Under the pieces are notes generated by a model, which did no database searches, was not told the DNA's origin, and saw only the letters and a program-made list of their open reading frames with translations. A DNA stretch of 64,000 bases from positions 1 through 64,000 of the forward strand of contig NZ_CAJXYQ010000022.1 of the NCBI RefSeq assembly GCF_913063105.1. Direction: 5' to 3'. This DNA comes from an uncultured Draconibacterium sp. Lineage in GTDB: Bacteria > Bacteroidota > Bacteroidia > Bacteroidales > Prolixibacteraceae. This document shows positions 43,857-53,653 of the stretch, piece by piece. The position numbers and the translations under genes are program-made. The stretch's first letter is position 1. Each line of letters opens with the position of its first letter.

Positions 43857-45451
43857 TGAAAACCAAAACGATATTTTTGGCCTGCATTCTTATCGTTTGT
43901 TTTAGCCAACTGCGGTCGCAAACGCAGGATAATGGCTTAAGCAGTACCGTAGAAGAAAGTATGCTCAGAGCTACCCAATACATGCTTGATAGTGTGAGTT
44001 ACAATGGCGGTTATGTGTGGTATTATTTGCCCGATTTCTCGAGGCAATGGGGCGAAATGGAAGCCTATAAAACAATGATTTGGCTGCAACATCCCGGTAC
44101 AATCAGCATGGGACATACATTTTTAGAAGCCTACCATGCCACCGGTAACGAATTTTATTACAGGGCTGCGCAACAAGCTGCTGCCGCAATAATCTGGGGC
44201 CAAAGTCACCGGGGTGGCTGGAATTATATGATTGATTTTGCCGGCGATCGCTCATTAAAAAAATGGTACCGCACAATTGGAAAAAACGGATGGCGACTGG
44301 AAGAGTTTCAACATTACTACGGTAACAGTACTTTTGATGACGATATAACATCAGATGCAGCCCGTTTTTTGCTACGCATGTATCTTGAAAAAATGGACCC
44401 TGCCTATAAGCCGGCACTCGAGAAAGCAATTGATTTTATTCTGGAAAGTCAATATCCGGCCGGCGGCTGGCCACAGCGATACCCCTTAATGAATGAATTT
44501 AGTAAAGATGGCCATCCTGATTATACTTCGTTTTACACTTTTAACGACGATGTGATTTGGGAGAATGTTCACTTCTTTATTCAGTGTTATGAAACCCTGG
44601 GGCAGGAGCGTTTTCTTGATCCGATTTTGAGAGGAATGAATTTTTATCTCCTCTCGCAGGATACATGCGGGGCATGGGGACAACAGCTAACCATGAATAT
44701 GCAGGTGGCAGGTGCCAGAACCTACGAACCGGCAGCTTTGTTGCCATCAACAACCTTCGAAAATGCAATGTTGCTGCTGAAGTTTTATGCGTACACCGGC
44801 GATAAAAAGTTTATTGATGCCGTTCCGGCAGCTATCGCCTGGCTCGAAAAAACAGAATTACCAAAAGCCCAACAAGAAGGAGCCAGAACACATCCTGCAT
44901 TTGTTGATGTAAAAACACAACGGCCAATTTATGTGCACAGGGTAGGAGCAAATGTAAAATATGGACATTATTATACTGATGAAGATGATTCAAACCTGTT
45001 GTCACATTACTACGGAAAATCGCGAGTTCCCTTGCAAACGTTAAAAGATGAATACAAAAGGCTGGTTAATCTGTCGACAGAGGAGCTTACCAAAGATTCT
45101 CCATTGGCTGTAAATTGTTTTAACCAACCCAATACCACACCCCAGAAATATTATGATCTTAATCGTTTTCGCATCGACATTGAATTACCCGAATCCGAAA
45201 TCCGCCGGATTGTTGAATCGCTTGACGACAAAAACCGTTGGTTGCAAAAACATGCCTACATTAGTCACCCATACACCTGCGATGGTACAGACAACGAGCA
45301 AACCGAAAAATATGCTACAACTCGGGTTGGCGACGAAACCGACACTTCTCCTTTTCCCGACAATAGCGACCAGCTATACATTTCCACGCGTTTGTATATC
45401 AGAAACATGCATGTTTTAATTAACTATCTGAAAAATGCAGAACATCCTTAA
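43856..45451 (+). CDS. PL10-type pectate lyase
   Basis: The 531-residue product has a signal peptide (FLACILIVCFSQLRSQ) and a helical toroid. Its motifs are those of the pectic acid lyase family: QWGEMEAYKTMIWLQHPGT, GGWNYMIDFAGD, QYPAGGWPQRYPL (about residue 200), FNDDVIWENVHF and HPAFVDVKTQRPIYVHR. PL10 enzymes cut de-esterified homogalacturonan by calcium-dependent beta-elimination. About 130 C-terminal residues after the core (PLAVNCFNQPNTTPQ onward) are an extension. The product would be handled by the KdgF-like cupin encoded at the end of the same unit. It overlaps the LamG gene by one base and is 13 bases before the GH63-like gene. Confidence 0.82.
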   Translation: MKTKTIFLACILIVCFSQLRSQTQDNGLSSTVEESMLRATQYMLDSVSYNGGYVWYYLPDFSRQWGEMEAYKTMIWLQHPGTISMGHTFLEAYHATGNEFYYRAAQQAAAAIIWGQSHRGGWNYMIDFAGDRSLKKWYRTIGKNGWRLEEFQHYYGNSTFDDDITSDAARFLLRMYLEKMDPAYKPALEKAIDFILESQYPAGGWPQRYPLMNEFSKDGHPDYTSFYTFNDDVIWENVHFFIQCYETLGQERFLDPILRGMNFYLLSQDTCGAWGQQLTMNMQVAGARTYEPAALLPSTTFENAMLLLKFYAYTGDKKFIDAVPAAIAWLEKTELPKAQQEGARTHPAFVDVKTQRPIYVHRVGANVKYGHYYTDEDDSNLLSHYYGKSRVPLQTLKDEYKRLVNLSTEELTKDSPLAVNCFNQPNTTPQKYYDLNRFRIDIELPESEIRRIVESLDDKNRWLQKHAYISHPYTCDGTDNEQTEKYATTRVGDETDTSPFPDNSDQLYISTRLYIRNMHVLINYLKNAEHP

Positions 45452-45464
45452 ACCCGTTTTTACA

Positions 45465-46823
45465 ATGAAAAAGTACACACTTTTAGTTTTAATCAGCCTG
45501 GTTTGCTTTTCTGCAAAGGCACAGGAAAATGATAAGGTTGATAATTACATTTCTATTATAAAATCAAACGTATACAAAGATTATAAAAACATGTACCGCC
45601 CCGGAAGCGGTTCGCTGGTACACCCGTTTTTAACTCCCGGAAGTAACCAATATGCCAATGTGCTATGGGACTGGGATTCGTGGTTAAGCAATGTGGCCTT
45701 ACGTCAGATTCTTGCCGATATTGGCTCGCCTGCCGATAAAAGCGAGGCATTGCCATACGAACAAGGTTGTGTTTTAAACTTTTTGCATTATGGCGATTGG
45801 GATGGCTATATTCCGATTGTAATTTGGGAAAATTCGAAACCACGCAATATTGCAACTGAAAATATTTTTGATGTAAACATGCACAAACCGGTTTTGGCAC
45901 AACATGCTGCATTAATAACCCAACAAAACAATGGAGATGCAGAATGGATGCGCGAAAAGTTTTATCATTTGCAGGCCTTTGTAAACAACTATAAAGCACA
46001 CCACCGGCATAAAGCAACAGGTTTGTTTTATTGGCAAAGCGATGTGGCTATTGGTGTTGATAACGACCCATGTACATTTTTCAGGCCCAAAAAAAGTTCA
46101 GGATCAATATATCTTAACTGCCTAATGTATAAAGAACTAAAAGCAATGGTTTACCTGGCCGAGCAGTTAAATTTGTCGGATATCGGAGCCGAATTTAACA
46201 ACGATGCTATGGCGCTAAAATCCGCGATTCAAGAACATTGCTGGGATGAGCGCGACGGTTTTTATTACAGTGTTGATTTAAATTTACGATCGCTTGAAAA
46301 TAATCCGGACAGTACACTGGGGCAGGTTTTTTTAATCCACAGCGGTTACCCACGCGATTACGATTGTATTATTCAACGCATAGAAGTATGGTCGGGATTT
46401 CTGGCCTTATGGGCTGGAGTTGCAACTCCCGAACAGGCAAAAAGAATTGTTAACGAACATTTTAACGACCCTCGCACTTTTAATTCGCCATCAGGTGTTC
46501 GTACCTTATCAAAAATGGAAAAAATGTACAGTTTGCGTGCCAGTGCCAATCCTTCTAATTGGCGCGGGCCAATTTGGGGAATATCAAACTACATGGTATT
46601 TAAAGGTTTGGTTGACTACGGTTTTGATGCAGAAGCACGGGATCTGGCAACAAAAACAGTTCAGTTGTTTGGACGTGATTTTGAAAAAAGCGGGGCTTTG
46701 CACGAATATTACGAACCCGAAACCGGAGAACCATTGTTGAATAAAGGATTTCAGAACTGGAATTACCTGGTAATTAACATGATTGCCTGGCTTGAAGACC
46801 GACCAGTTGTTCAGGAGTTTTAA
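45465..46823 (+). CDS. GH63-like six-hairpin glycoside hydrolase
   Basis: The start at 45465 is chosen because it opens a signal peptide (LLVLISLVCFSAKAQ) 13 bases after the PL10 stop. The 452-residue product is a six-hairpin toroid with VLWDWDSWLSNVALRQ near residue 65. The acid candidate is Asp of IGVDNDP (about 197), ASANPSNWRGPIWG follows, and the base candidate is Glu of HEYYEPETG (about 412). These match the GMDNSP and HEYYNPETG-type motifs of GH63 enzymes, known to act on alpha-glucosides or mannosylglycerate. It lacks the N-terminal sandwich of long GH63 proteins. The substrate in a pectin locus is not obvious; alpha-linked side-chain sugars are possible. Confidence 0.7.
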   Translation: MKKYTLLVLISLVCFSAKAQENDKVDNYISIIKSNVYKDYKNMYRPGSGSLVHPFLTPGSNQYANVLWDWDSWLSNVALRQILADIGSPADKSEALPYEQGCVLNFLHYGDWDGYIPIVIWENSKPRNIATENIFDVNMHKPVLAQHAALITQQNNGDAEWMREKFYHLQAFVNNYKAHHRHKATGLFYWQSDVAIGVDNDPCTFFRPKKSSGSIYLNCLMYKELKAMVYLAEQLNLSDIGAEFNNDAMALKSAIQEHCWDERDGFYYSVDLNLRSLENNPDSTLGQVFLIHSGYPRDYDCIIQRIEVWSGFLALWAGVATPEQAKRIVNEHFNDPRTFNSPSGVRTLSKMEKMYSLRASANPSNWRGPIWGISNYMVFKGLVDYGFDAEARDLATKTVQLFGRDFEKSGALHEYYEPETGEPLLNKGFQNWNYLVINMIAWLEDRPVVQEF

Positions 46824-46863
46824 GAGCCTTGGTAAAAGTAACTGCAATTAATAGATTTTAGTA

Positions 46864-48372
46864 ATGATGAAAAATATAATTTTTATACTGCTGCTAATCG
46901 TGCTAACTGATTTTTATTCAGGCGCACAACCACTGAATGGAGAGCAAGCAAAAACTTTTACAAATCCTGTTTTAGGGGGCGATTACCCCGACCCTTCGAT
47001 TTTACGTGTAGGAACCGACTACTACCTCACGCATTCAACTTTTGAATATTACCCGGGACTTTTGCTTTGGCATTCAACCGACCTGTTAAACTGGAAACGA
47101 ATAGCTCACGCACTGGAAACAAATGTGGGCTCGGTTTGGGCTCCCGACTTAATAAAACACAAGGATACTTATTACATTTATTTTCCGGCGGGAGGAACAA
47201 ATTGGGTAGTAACGGCAAAAAATCCGGCAGGGCCGTGGAGCAAACCAACCGACCTGAGACTGAATGGTTTTATCGATCCAGGCCATGTGGTTGATGCCGA
47301 AGGGAAACGCTACCTTTATCTTTCAAAAGGTTATATTATTAGGCTTTCTGATGATGGTTTGTCAACTGTTGGAGAGCCTGTTTTTAATTATGGTGGATGG
47401 CAGTTTCCAAAAGAATGGAGCACCGAGTGCTATTGCCTTGAATCGCCAAAGTCGACTGTGCGAAACGGTTATCATCACATTATAGTTGCCGAAGGAGGAA
47501 CAGCAGGGCCGGCAACCTCACACATGGTGGTTTCCGGACGTTCAAAATCGCCATACGGACCTTTTGAAAATTCGCCGTACAACCCAATTGTGCATACCAA
47601 TAGCCGGGCCGAGCGCTGGTGGAGCCAGGGACATGGAACATTGGTGGACGACGTGGAAGGAAATTGGTGGATGATGTACCATGGCTACGAAAAAGGGTTT
47701 CATACCCTGGGCCGGCAAACTTTAATGTTGCCCATCGAGTGGACGGATGACGATTGGTTTAGAGTTCCGGATGGGGTGACAAGTATGGATAAACTACCAC
47801 GTCCGGCAGGTGACATTTCTGAAGAAAGCAGTGGATTGTCAGATGACTTTTCGGGTGTTAAGCTCGGATTGCAATGGCAGTTTTTAAAAAAATATGCACC
47901 TGAGAGAGTTGCTCTTGAAAATGGAGAACTATTGTTGCGTGCCGCCGGTAATTCGTTTGATGAAAGCTCGCCACTGTTGGTTAACTCGGGCGACAGAAAA
48001 TACGAAGTTACTGTGCAGTTTACTCTGGAAGACAACACTAAGGCCGGACTTTGTATGTATTACAATGAAATTGGTAACGCCCGCATTGAGGCCGATACCG
48101 CAAACTTTACCGTTTATGTGCAGCAAAAAGCAAAAATAAGGGTGAAAAATGAAATCGGAAATACCGGATTTTTACGCATTTTGAATGATGAAAACGAAGT
48201 GAGTTTTTATTTTAGTGCCAATGGTAACGAATGGACCCGCGTAGAGCGAACCATTGATGCAACAGGATATAACCACAATGTTTTTGCTGAATTTTTGAGC
48301 TTACGAGCCGGGGTGTATGTATTTGGCGAGGGAGTGGCAAGATTTGATAACTTTAGTTACAACAAACTTTAG
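46864..48372 (+). CDS. GH43 family glycosidase with C-terminal beta-sandwich
   Basis: The 502-residue product has a signal peptide and a five-bladed propeller. The catalytic acids are visible: Asp in DYPDPSILR (about residue 42), Asp in GFIDPGHVVD (about 138) and Glu in CYCLESPKST (about 193). From about 320 a second beta-sandwich (DDFSGVKLGLQWQF, AGLCMYYNEIGNARI, RAGVYVFGEG) matches the GH43 C2-type module. It differs from the GH43 protein at 30787 in loop lengths, and EYYPGLLLWHS near the first acid may shape the active site. Release of arabinose, xylose or galactose from pectin side chains is likely. It sits between the GH63-like gene (40 bases) and the cupin gene (56 bases). Confidence 0.9.
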   Translation: MMKNIIFILLLIVLTDFYSGAQPLNGEQAKTFTNPVLGGDYPDPSILRVGTDYYLTHSTFEYYPGLLLWHSTDLLNWKRIAHALETNVGSVWAPDLIKHKDTYYIYFPAGGTNWVVTAKNPAGPWSKPTDLRLNGFIDPGHVVDAEGKRYLYLSKGYIIRLSDDGLSTVGEPVFNYGGWQFPKEWSTECYCLESPKSTVRNGYHHIIVAEGGTAGPATSHMVVSGRSKSPYGPFENSPYNPIVHTNSRAERWWSQGHGTLVDDVEGNWWMMYHGYEKGFHTLGRQTLMLPIEWTDDDWFRVPDGVTSMDKLPRPAGDISEESSGLSDDFSGVKLGLQWQFLKKYAPERVALENGELLLRAAGNSFDESSPLLVNSGDRKYEVTVQFTLEDNTKAGLCMYYNEIGNARIEADTANFTVYVQQKAKIRVKNEIGNTGFLRILNDENEVSFYFSANGNEWTRVERTIDATGYNHNVFAEFLSLRAGVYVFGEGVARFDNFSYNKL

Positions 48373-48428
48373 TTTTTTTTGTAACAGATTGTAGAATCCA
48401 GTGTGTATAAACAACTAAAAATAAAAAT

Positions 48429-48758
48429 ATGGCAAGTGAAAATGTGCTGAAAAAGGACAGAGCCTGGGAGGACCTTGGCGATGGTGTATCAAGACAAATT
48501 ATGGGTTACGACAACCAGATTATGATGGTAAAAGTTAAGTTTGAAAAAGGTGCGGTAGGAACCGAACATACCCATTTTCATACGCAAACAACTTATTGTG
48601 TTAGTGGTAAATTTGAATTTACCATGGAGGGTAAAAAAGTAATTGTTGAACCCGGAGATGGTTTGTATGTGCCGCCAAATATGTTGCACGGTGCCCTGTG
48701 TTTAGAACCCGGAGAGCTTATTGATGTTTTTAGTCCGGTTCGTGAAGATTTTTTGTAA
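48429..48758 (+). CDS. kdgF: KdgF-like cupin, unsaturated uronate processing
   Basis: The 109-residue product has no signal peptide and is a single cupin domain. Motif 1 is EHTHFHTQTTYCVSGKFEF, giving two His, Gln and the metal-site spacing, and motif 2 is PGDGLYVPPNMLHGA. These match KdgF, which converts 4,5-unsaturated galacturonate or glucuronate to the linear keto form ahead of the KduI/KduD steps. It acts in the cytoplasm on the lyase products generated by the PL10 and other lyases. It is the last gene of the plus-strand unit and is followed by a strong terminator. No kduI or kduD is visible in this window. Confidence 0.8.
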   Translation: MASENVLKKDRAWEDLGDGVSRQIMGYDNQIMMVKVKFEKGAVGTEHTHFHTQTTYCVSGKFEFTMEGKKVIVEPGDGLYVPPNMLHGALCLEPGELIDVFSPVREDFL

Positions 48759-48775
48759 ATAAAAAAAACATCAGA

Positions 48776-48823
48776 AAAAAACAGCGCAGCCAGAATATAA
48801 AATTCACGGTTGCGCTGTTTTTT
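48776..48823. terminator. Strong terminator between convergent kdgF-like and GH31 genes
   Basis: AAACAGCGCAGCC and GGTTGCGCTGTTT form a stem of at least 12 bases with a 16-base loop, flanked by an A-run on one side and eight or more T on the other. It can act on both strands, ending the plus-strand pectin unit and the minus-strand GH31 transcript. Confidence 0.9.
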
Positions 48824-48845
48824 TTTGATTCATAAATTTACTGTT

Positions 48846-51683
48846 TTACAAGCTTACCATTATTTCTTCTCCAGTGTAGTTCACTGTTTTTTGCTGGTTT
48901 GCTTGTTTAAGCATAGCCACAGGATTCTCAGGCGATACTTTTATAATTCTGAAAACACGGCTCTTTATCATCTCCGGGTAAGAACCTTCCCGTTTCCCAA
49001 TTTTCAGGGTATTATCCTTTTCAGAGTACGAAAAATTAATGGTGCAAAATTCGCCACTTTCGTAGGCATAGGTGGTTCCTTCATCTTCGTACATTTTAAA
49101 CGATGCATCTTTCCCGGAGTACACGTAAATGTCAATTGGGGCATCTTTTTTCTGGTCAGTGTACTGAATTTCCGGGCCAACCGGAATTATCGATCCTTCG
49201 CGCACAAACAGCGGCATTCGCTCGTAAGGAGCTTTAACATCCAACTGCTGACCGCCCTCAACAAAAGCACCGCTGTAAAGGTTGTACCATCCTGTGTTTT
49301 TCGGAAAATAAACAGCTCGCTTGGTAGCCTTGTATTTGTAAACGGGGCAAACCAGTAGCGATGGTCCAAACATAAACTGGTCGCCAATATTCAGCACCGC
49401 GGGGTCGCTGGCAAAGTCCATTGCCAGGCCACGCATAAGGGTATAATCATCGTGATAAACGGCCCCGGTTAAGCTGTAAATGTATGGCATTAGCCGGTAG
49501 CGTAACTTATTATAGTACAGCATCGATTGGTAGGCCGGATGATTTTCGGGGGCAATGTTGTAAATCTCGCGGTACGGAAACTGACCATGAACCCTAAACA
49601 GTGGTGCAAAGGCGCCAAACTGATACCAGCGGGTATTTAATTCGCGCCATTCAGCCATTTCTTCACTTCCTTCAGTAGCCCGTTCAAATTTCTTCTGCAC
49701 ACAAAAGCCACCAATATCCATGGTCCAGTAGGGTAAGCCCGACATGGAGAAATTTATTCCCGCCGAAATTTGTGCTTTCATATCTTCCCAGGTCGTTCCA
49801 ATATCGCCACTCCAGGTTGTTGTTCCATAGCGTTGCATGCCTGCAAACCCCGATCGGGTGAGAATAAACACCCGGTCTTTTGGATTTTTTTCGCGCTGTC
49901 CTTCGTAAATCCCTTTGGCATTCATTAAGGCAAATGCATTAAAATATTGGGTTGATGATCCTAAAGCTGTGGGGTTCATCAGCTTTTTACGGTACTCAAT
50001 ACTTGCATTCGAAAGAATATCGGGTTCGGTAGCATCCAACCACCAGGCATCAATACCCATTTCGTATAAATGTTCATCAATCTGTTCCCAAAAAAGCTGG
50101 CGGGCATCTGCGTTGTAGGCATCGTAAAACGAACCAATGTAGCCCGGGTAAATCCAGTCGCGAATACTATCGTTTATCGCTTGTTTATACATCCATCCGT
50201 TTTTGTCAAACTCGTTGTAGTGTTCGGTGCCCAGGTAAAATTTTGGCCATACCGAAATTAATAGGCGGGCATTGTTTTCGTGCACCATGTCTACCATCCC
50301 CTGGGCATCGGGGAAACGTTTTTTGTCAAATTCGTGACTTCCCCATTGGTCAACCTCCCAGTACGACCAGTCCTGTACAATGTTATCAATCGGAATTTTT
50401 CTTTTTCTGAATTCTTTTAATGTGCTTTCCAGCTCGTTCTGTGTTTTATAGCGCTCGCGACTTTGCCAAAAACCCATTGCCCATTTGGGCATCACTTGTG
50501 CTTTACCGGTTAGCGAGCGGTAGTGGCCAATTACTTCGTCTATGTTGTTTCCTTTCATAAAATAGTAATCAATCTGGTCGCCCATTTCCGAGTAAAACGA
50601 AATATCATCCTGCAACTCGGGTGCAACAGGCGATAAGGCTTTCAGGCCAATGTACGAAACACCACCATCCGGAATCCAATCGAGTTTTAGGTGGTATTTT
50701 TCTCCGGCTTTCATATCGTACTGAAATTTTGCTACCGAAGGATTCCATGCAGTTCGCCATTTGCTGGCCATTAGTTTGCCGTTTATCCATATTTTTGTGT
50801 AACCGGCGTAGTACAATAAAAACCTGAATAGGCCACTTTCCTCGGGTTCTATTTCTCCTTCCCAAACAATTTGAGCCTGATTAAAATCGAAGCCCTCGGG
50901 GAATTTTGTAATCGTTTCCAGGTTTTCGTAATCAATAGTAGCCTCTTTTCGGGTGGTAAACACGTGGTTTTCTTCCGTATTGTCAATGTAGGTTGCGGTT
51001 AATCCGCCTTCGTTGCCATTTGCATCGTAAAGTTTAAACTGATTAATTTGTTCGTAAGGCCGCGGATCGCCAAAACGCGACAGTGAATAATTGTCCCAAA
51101 GCAAGCCATAGTTTTTGGTGGATACTATAAAAGGCACCGATACTTTGGTGTTGTACTGAAACAGTTCTTCGTTTTTTCCTTTGTAATTCATCTCGTCGGC
51201 CTGGTGCTGCCCCAAACCGTAAAGCGCCTCGTCTGCTGCCGTTTCAAATATTTGCCGCGTTGCGTAAGCTTTTTCTCCATCAACCTCAACAGGTACCAAT
51301 TGCTTGCCACCATTCTCTTTTTCTTGCAAAAGAAGCTCTTTGTTTTCGTCTAAAAACTGAACTTCTCCGGTTTGTATTGAAACTTTTACCGTGGTTTTTG
51401 CAGTAGAAATCAGTAACTGGTCGCCGTCTTCTTCAACCTGAAAAGGAACCGTGTTTTGGTGGGGTAGAACAATTAAACTTGCTTGGGTACTAAAACCTTT
51501 TGTGGCGCTTGCCGATACTTTGATTATTTCGTCGTGTACCGGGACAATTTTTACGGTTTGGGCTTGTTGGTCGGTTTTCTGTTTTGGGTAAATGATTACG
51601 CCTTCCGATGTTTGCTCCCAGTTTTTTTGCGAGCACGAAAGCATTAAAATGCCCATTATAAAAACGAAAATGAAACTTTTCAT
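48846..51683 (-). CDS. GH31 alpha-xylosidase-like enzyme with PA14 insert
   Basis: The 945-residue product has a lipoprotein signal (GILMLSCSQKN) and an N-terminal GH31 sandwich (ALYGLGQHQADEMNYKG). A PA14-like insert lies at about 235-355 (IVWEGEIEPEESGLFRFLLY, AGYTKIWINGKL) before the barrel. The nucleophile Asp is in DAWWLDATEPDI (about residue 550) and the acid/base Asp in TWSGDIGTTWEDM (about 626). The PA14 insertion and the WWLDATEPD wording are features of xyloglucan-active alpha-xylosidases, although other GH31 activities are possible. It stands alone on its strand, outside the pectin units. A 580-base gap separates it from the serine hydrolase gene. Confidence 0.88.
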   Translation of the reverse strand: MKSFIFVFIMGILMLSCSQKNWEQTSEGVIIYPKQKTDQQAQTVKIVPVHDEIIKVSASATKGFSTQASLIVLPHQNTVPFQVEEDGDQLLISTAKTTVKVSIQTGEVQFLDENKELLLQEKENGGKQLVPVEVDGEKAYATRQIFETAADEALYGLGQHQADEMNYKGKNEELFQYNTKVSVPFIVSTKNYGLLWDNYSLSRFGDPRPYEQINQFKLYDANGNEGGLTATYIDNTEENHVFTTRKEATIDYENLETITKFPEGFDFNQAQIVWEGEIEPEESGLFRFLLYYAGYTKIWINGKLMASKWRTAWNPSVAKFQYDMKAGEKYHLKLDWIPDGGVSYIGLKALSPVAPELQDDISFYSEMGDQIDYYFMKGNNIDEVIGHYRSLTGKAQVMPKWAMGFWQSRERYKTQNELESTLKEFRKRKIPIDNIVQDWSYWEVDQWGSHEFDKKRFPDAQGMVDMVHENNARLLISVWPKFYLGTEHYNEFDKNGWMYKQAINDSIRDWIYPGYIGSFYDAYNADARQLFWEQIDEHLYEMGIDAWWLDATEPDILSNASIEYRKKLMNPTALGSSTQYFNAFALMNAKGIYEGQREKNPKDRVFILTRSGFAGMQRYGTTTWSGDIGTTWEDMKAQISAGINFSMSGLPYWTMDIGGFCVQKKFERATEGSEEMAEWRELNTRWYQFGAFAPLFRVHGQFPYREIYNIAPENHPAYQSMLYYNKLRYRLMPYIYSLTGAVYHDDYTLMRGLAMDFASDPAVLNIGDQFMFGPSLLVCPVYKYKATKRAVYFPKNTGWYNLYSGAFVEGGQQLDVKAPYERMPLFVREGSIIPVGPEIQYTDQKKDAPIDIYVYSGKDASFKMYEDEGTTYAYESGEFCTINFSYSEKDNTLKIGKREGSYPEMIKSRVFRIIKVSPENPVAMLKQANQQKTVNYTGEEIMVSL

Positions 51684-52263
51684 GTTACCTGAAATTTTTT
51701 TAGTTCGAATTCTAAATTATTTAGTAGTGTATATTTATGCTTCTTGTATAAAGTACAATAAAAGTGTAAATATAATTAATTAAAGAATATGCTACGCTAA
51801 AGTGCACGTAAAATGAAGAATTGCCGCCTGCTTGTTTTCAGCCGTTTAAATGCTAAAAATTTTTAATCAAATGAGAATAAGCTGCGGGTTTTAGCTATCT
51901 TCGTTAGCGTTAGGTTTAACAGGTATCAGTGTTACAAAAAATGCAAACTGACCAGCGAAAAAACACCTGCCACCATATTAAAAGAAACCAATTATGAAAC
52001 GAGCATGGTTTAAAGAACACAAAAGGACATAAATAAATTAATCATGCCAGTTACACGGGTATCGACCAGCAATTTTTAAACAGACGTTATATATGTTTGG
52101 AATAAAGGCTATTATCATCAATTATTTTTAACACTAGCTATAAGTTGAACTATTTTCAATAAAACCAATAATAAAACGAGTAGATTAAAAAGTCTCTGAA
52201 TACTTAGGAGAATGATTATGCGATATACAGGAGTGACCAATAGAAATGAACAATTATAGACAC
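51684..52263. other. 580-base intergenic region
   Basis: This AT-rich stretch contains no ORF I can support. It shows TATGTTTG at 52092-52099, an exact TAnnTTTG match that could serve the serine hydrolase gene. It also holds an imperfect direct repeat, copies at 51985-52017 and 52162-52192, sharing AAACCAATnATnAAACGAG. It may be decayed sequence between two independent genes. Confidence 0.4.
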
Positions 52264-53556
52264 ATGAAAAACTTAGTACTACTTACACTTTGCTTGGCGT
52301 TTTTAGGCTTTGTGCAAGCGCAAACAAAATCAAACAATATTTCTCCTTTGTTGACAGAAGCTAGTCCTGAAAGTGTTGGCTTATCGGCAGAGCGCCTTGA
52401 ACGGCTTGATAAAATGTGCGCAGAACAAGTGAGCAAGGGTAACCTGCCCGGTATGGTTTCGCTGGTGACACGCAACGGAAAAATTGTGCATTGGAAAGCT
52501 TATGGTGCAGCCAACGAAAGGGGCGACCAGCTGAAACGCAATGCCATTTTTCGTATTGCTTCACAATCAAAAGCCATTACCTCAACAGCTGTTATGATGC
52601 TTTGGGAAGAGGGTAAGTTTCAGTTGGATGACCCTATTTCCAAATACATTCCGGAGTTTAAAGGGCAACAGGTGTTGGCATCATTTAAATATAGCGATAC
52701 CACCTGGACAGGCGTACCCGTAAAAAACGAAATTACAATAAGACACTTGCTTACACATACTTCAGGAATTGGGTATGGGGTTATTGATAGCGATGAACGT
52801 TTTAAAATGCTGTACAAAAAAGCTGGAGTAACCGACTTGTTTACCACAAAAAATATAAGCATTGAAGAGAGTGTAAAGAAACTGGCCAAAATGCCCTTGC
52901 ATCACGAGCCGGGAGAAAAATTTACCTACAGCGAAGGGCTCGATGTTTTAGGCTACTTTATTGAAGTTGTTTCGGGAATGCCATTCGATCAGTTTTTGAG
53001 AAGCCATATTTTTGATCCGCTGGGGATGGACGACACCCATTTTTATCAACCGAAAAAGAATGCAGACCGATTGGTAGAAGTGCAACACAAGGTTGACGGG
53101 CAATGGAAAAAATACCCGGTAACTTTTTATGATACTGATTATCCGGTAAAAGGAGCCCGAACATTTTTTTCGGGTGGAGCAGGCCTTTCGAGCACGGCCA
53201 AAGATTATGCTACTTTTTTGCAAATGTACCTTAATGGTGGAGAGTACAACGGCATTCGTTTATTAAGTCGGAAAACCATTGAGGTGATTATGGCTAACCA
53301 GATTGGGGAAATTTGGGGCAACGACTCGGATATGAAGCATGGCCTCGCATTTAATGTTGCTACCCAAAAGGGACAGGATTTAGGCGGAAAAGGAAGTAAG
53401 GGTACTTTTACCTGGGGCGGCTATTTTAACACCCAGTATTTTGCCGATCCGGTTGAACAAATAATAGGAGTGATAATGAAACAAACGCAAGGACCGGTTA
53501 ACGATAATACCAGTTGGAAATTTCGGCAATTGGTGTTTCAAGCTGTTGATGATTAG
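52264..53556 (+). CDS. Class C beta-lactamase-fold serine hydrolase
   Basis: The ATG at 52264 is preferred because it opens a signal peptide (LLTLCLAFLGFVQAQ). The 430-residue product has the serine beta-lactamase fold. The nucleophile motif SxxK is in IASQSKAITS (about residue 104), HTSGIGYG follows, and FTYSEGLDVLGY gives the Tyr-Ser motif (YSE instead of YSN). Members act as esterases, D-aminopeptidases or penicillin-binding enzymes, and few are true beta-lactamases. An acyl or feruloyl ester target is conceivable near glycan genes, but nothing in the sequence fixes it. It is monocistronic, with its own terminator downstream. Confidence 0.85.
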   Translation: MKNLVLLTLCLAFLGFVQAQTKSNNISPLLTEASPESVGLSAERLERLDKMCAEQVSKGNLPGMVSLVTRNGKIVHWKAYGAANERGDQLKRNAIFRIASQSKAITSTAVMMLWEEGKFQLDDPISKYIPEFKGQQVLASFKYSDTTWTGVPVKNEITIRHLLTHTSGIGYGVIDSDERFKMLYKKAGVTDLFTTKNISIEESVKKLAKMPLHHEPGEKFTYSEGLDVLGYFIEVVSGMPFDQFLRSHIFDPLGMDDTHFYQPKKNADRLVEVQHKVDGQWKKYPVTFYDTDYPVKGARTFFSGGAGLSSTAKDYATFLQMYLNGGEYNGIRLLSRKTIEVIMANQIGEIWGNDSDMKHGLAFNVATQKGQDLGGKGSKGTFTWGGYFNTQYFADPVEQIIGVIMKQTQGPVNDNTSWKFRQLVFQAVDD

Positions 53557-53607
53557 TGACTTGGGTGTTTCTGTGAAGGATGTAGTCTGCAAAAAAATAC
53601 AATCAAA

Positions 53608-53637
53608 AATAAACCTCGCCATTCGGCGAGGTTTATT
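53608..53637. terminator. Terminator between convergent serine hydrolase and dps genes
   Basis: AATAAACCTCGCC and GGCGAGGTTTATT form a perfect 13-base stem with an ATTC loop, followed by a T-run on the plus strand and A-rich sequence before it. It can serve both convergent genes. Confidence 0.95.
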
Positions 53638-53653
53638 TTTTTTACTCTGTTTT

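Noticed and set aside
45556..46017. Open frame of 153 codons on the minus strand
   Set aside because: It is wholly antisense to the GH63-like gene and rich in Cys and His without any domain pattern.
47067..47294. Frame of 75 codons overlapping the GH43 gene
   Set aside because: It is an out-of-frame shadow of the GH43 catalytic domain on the same strand.
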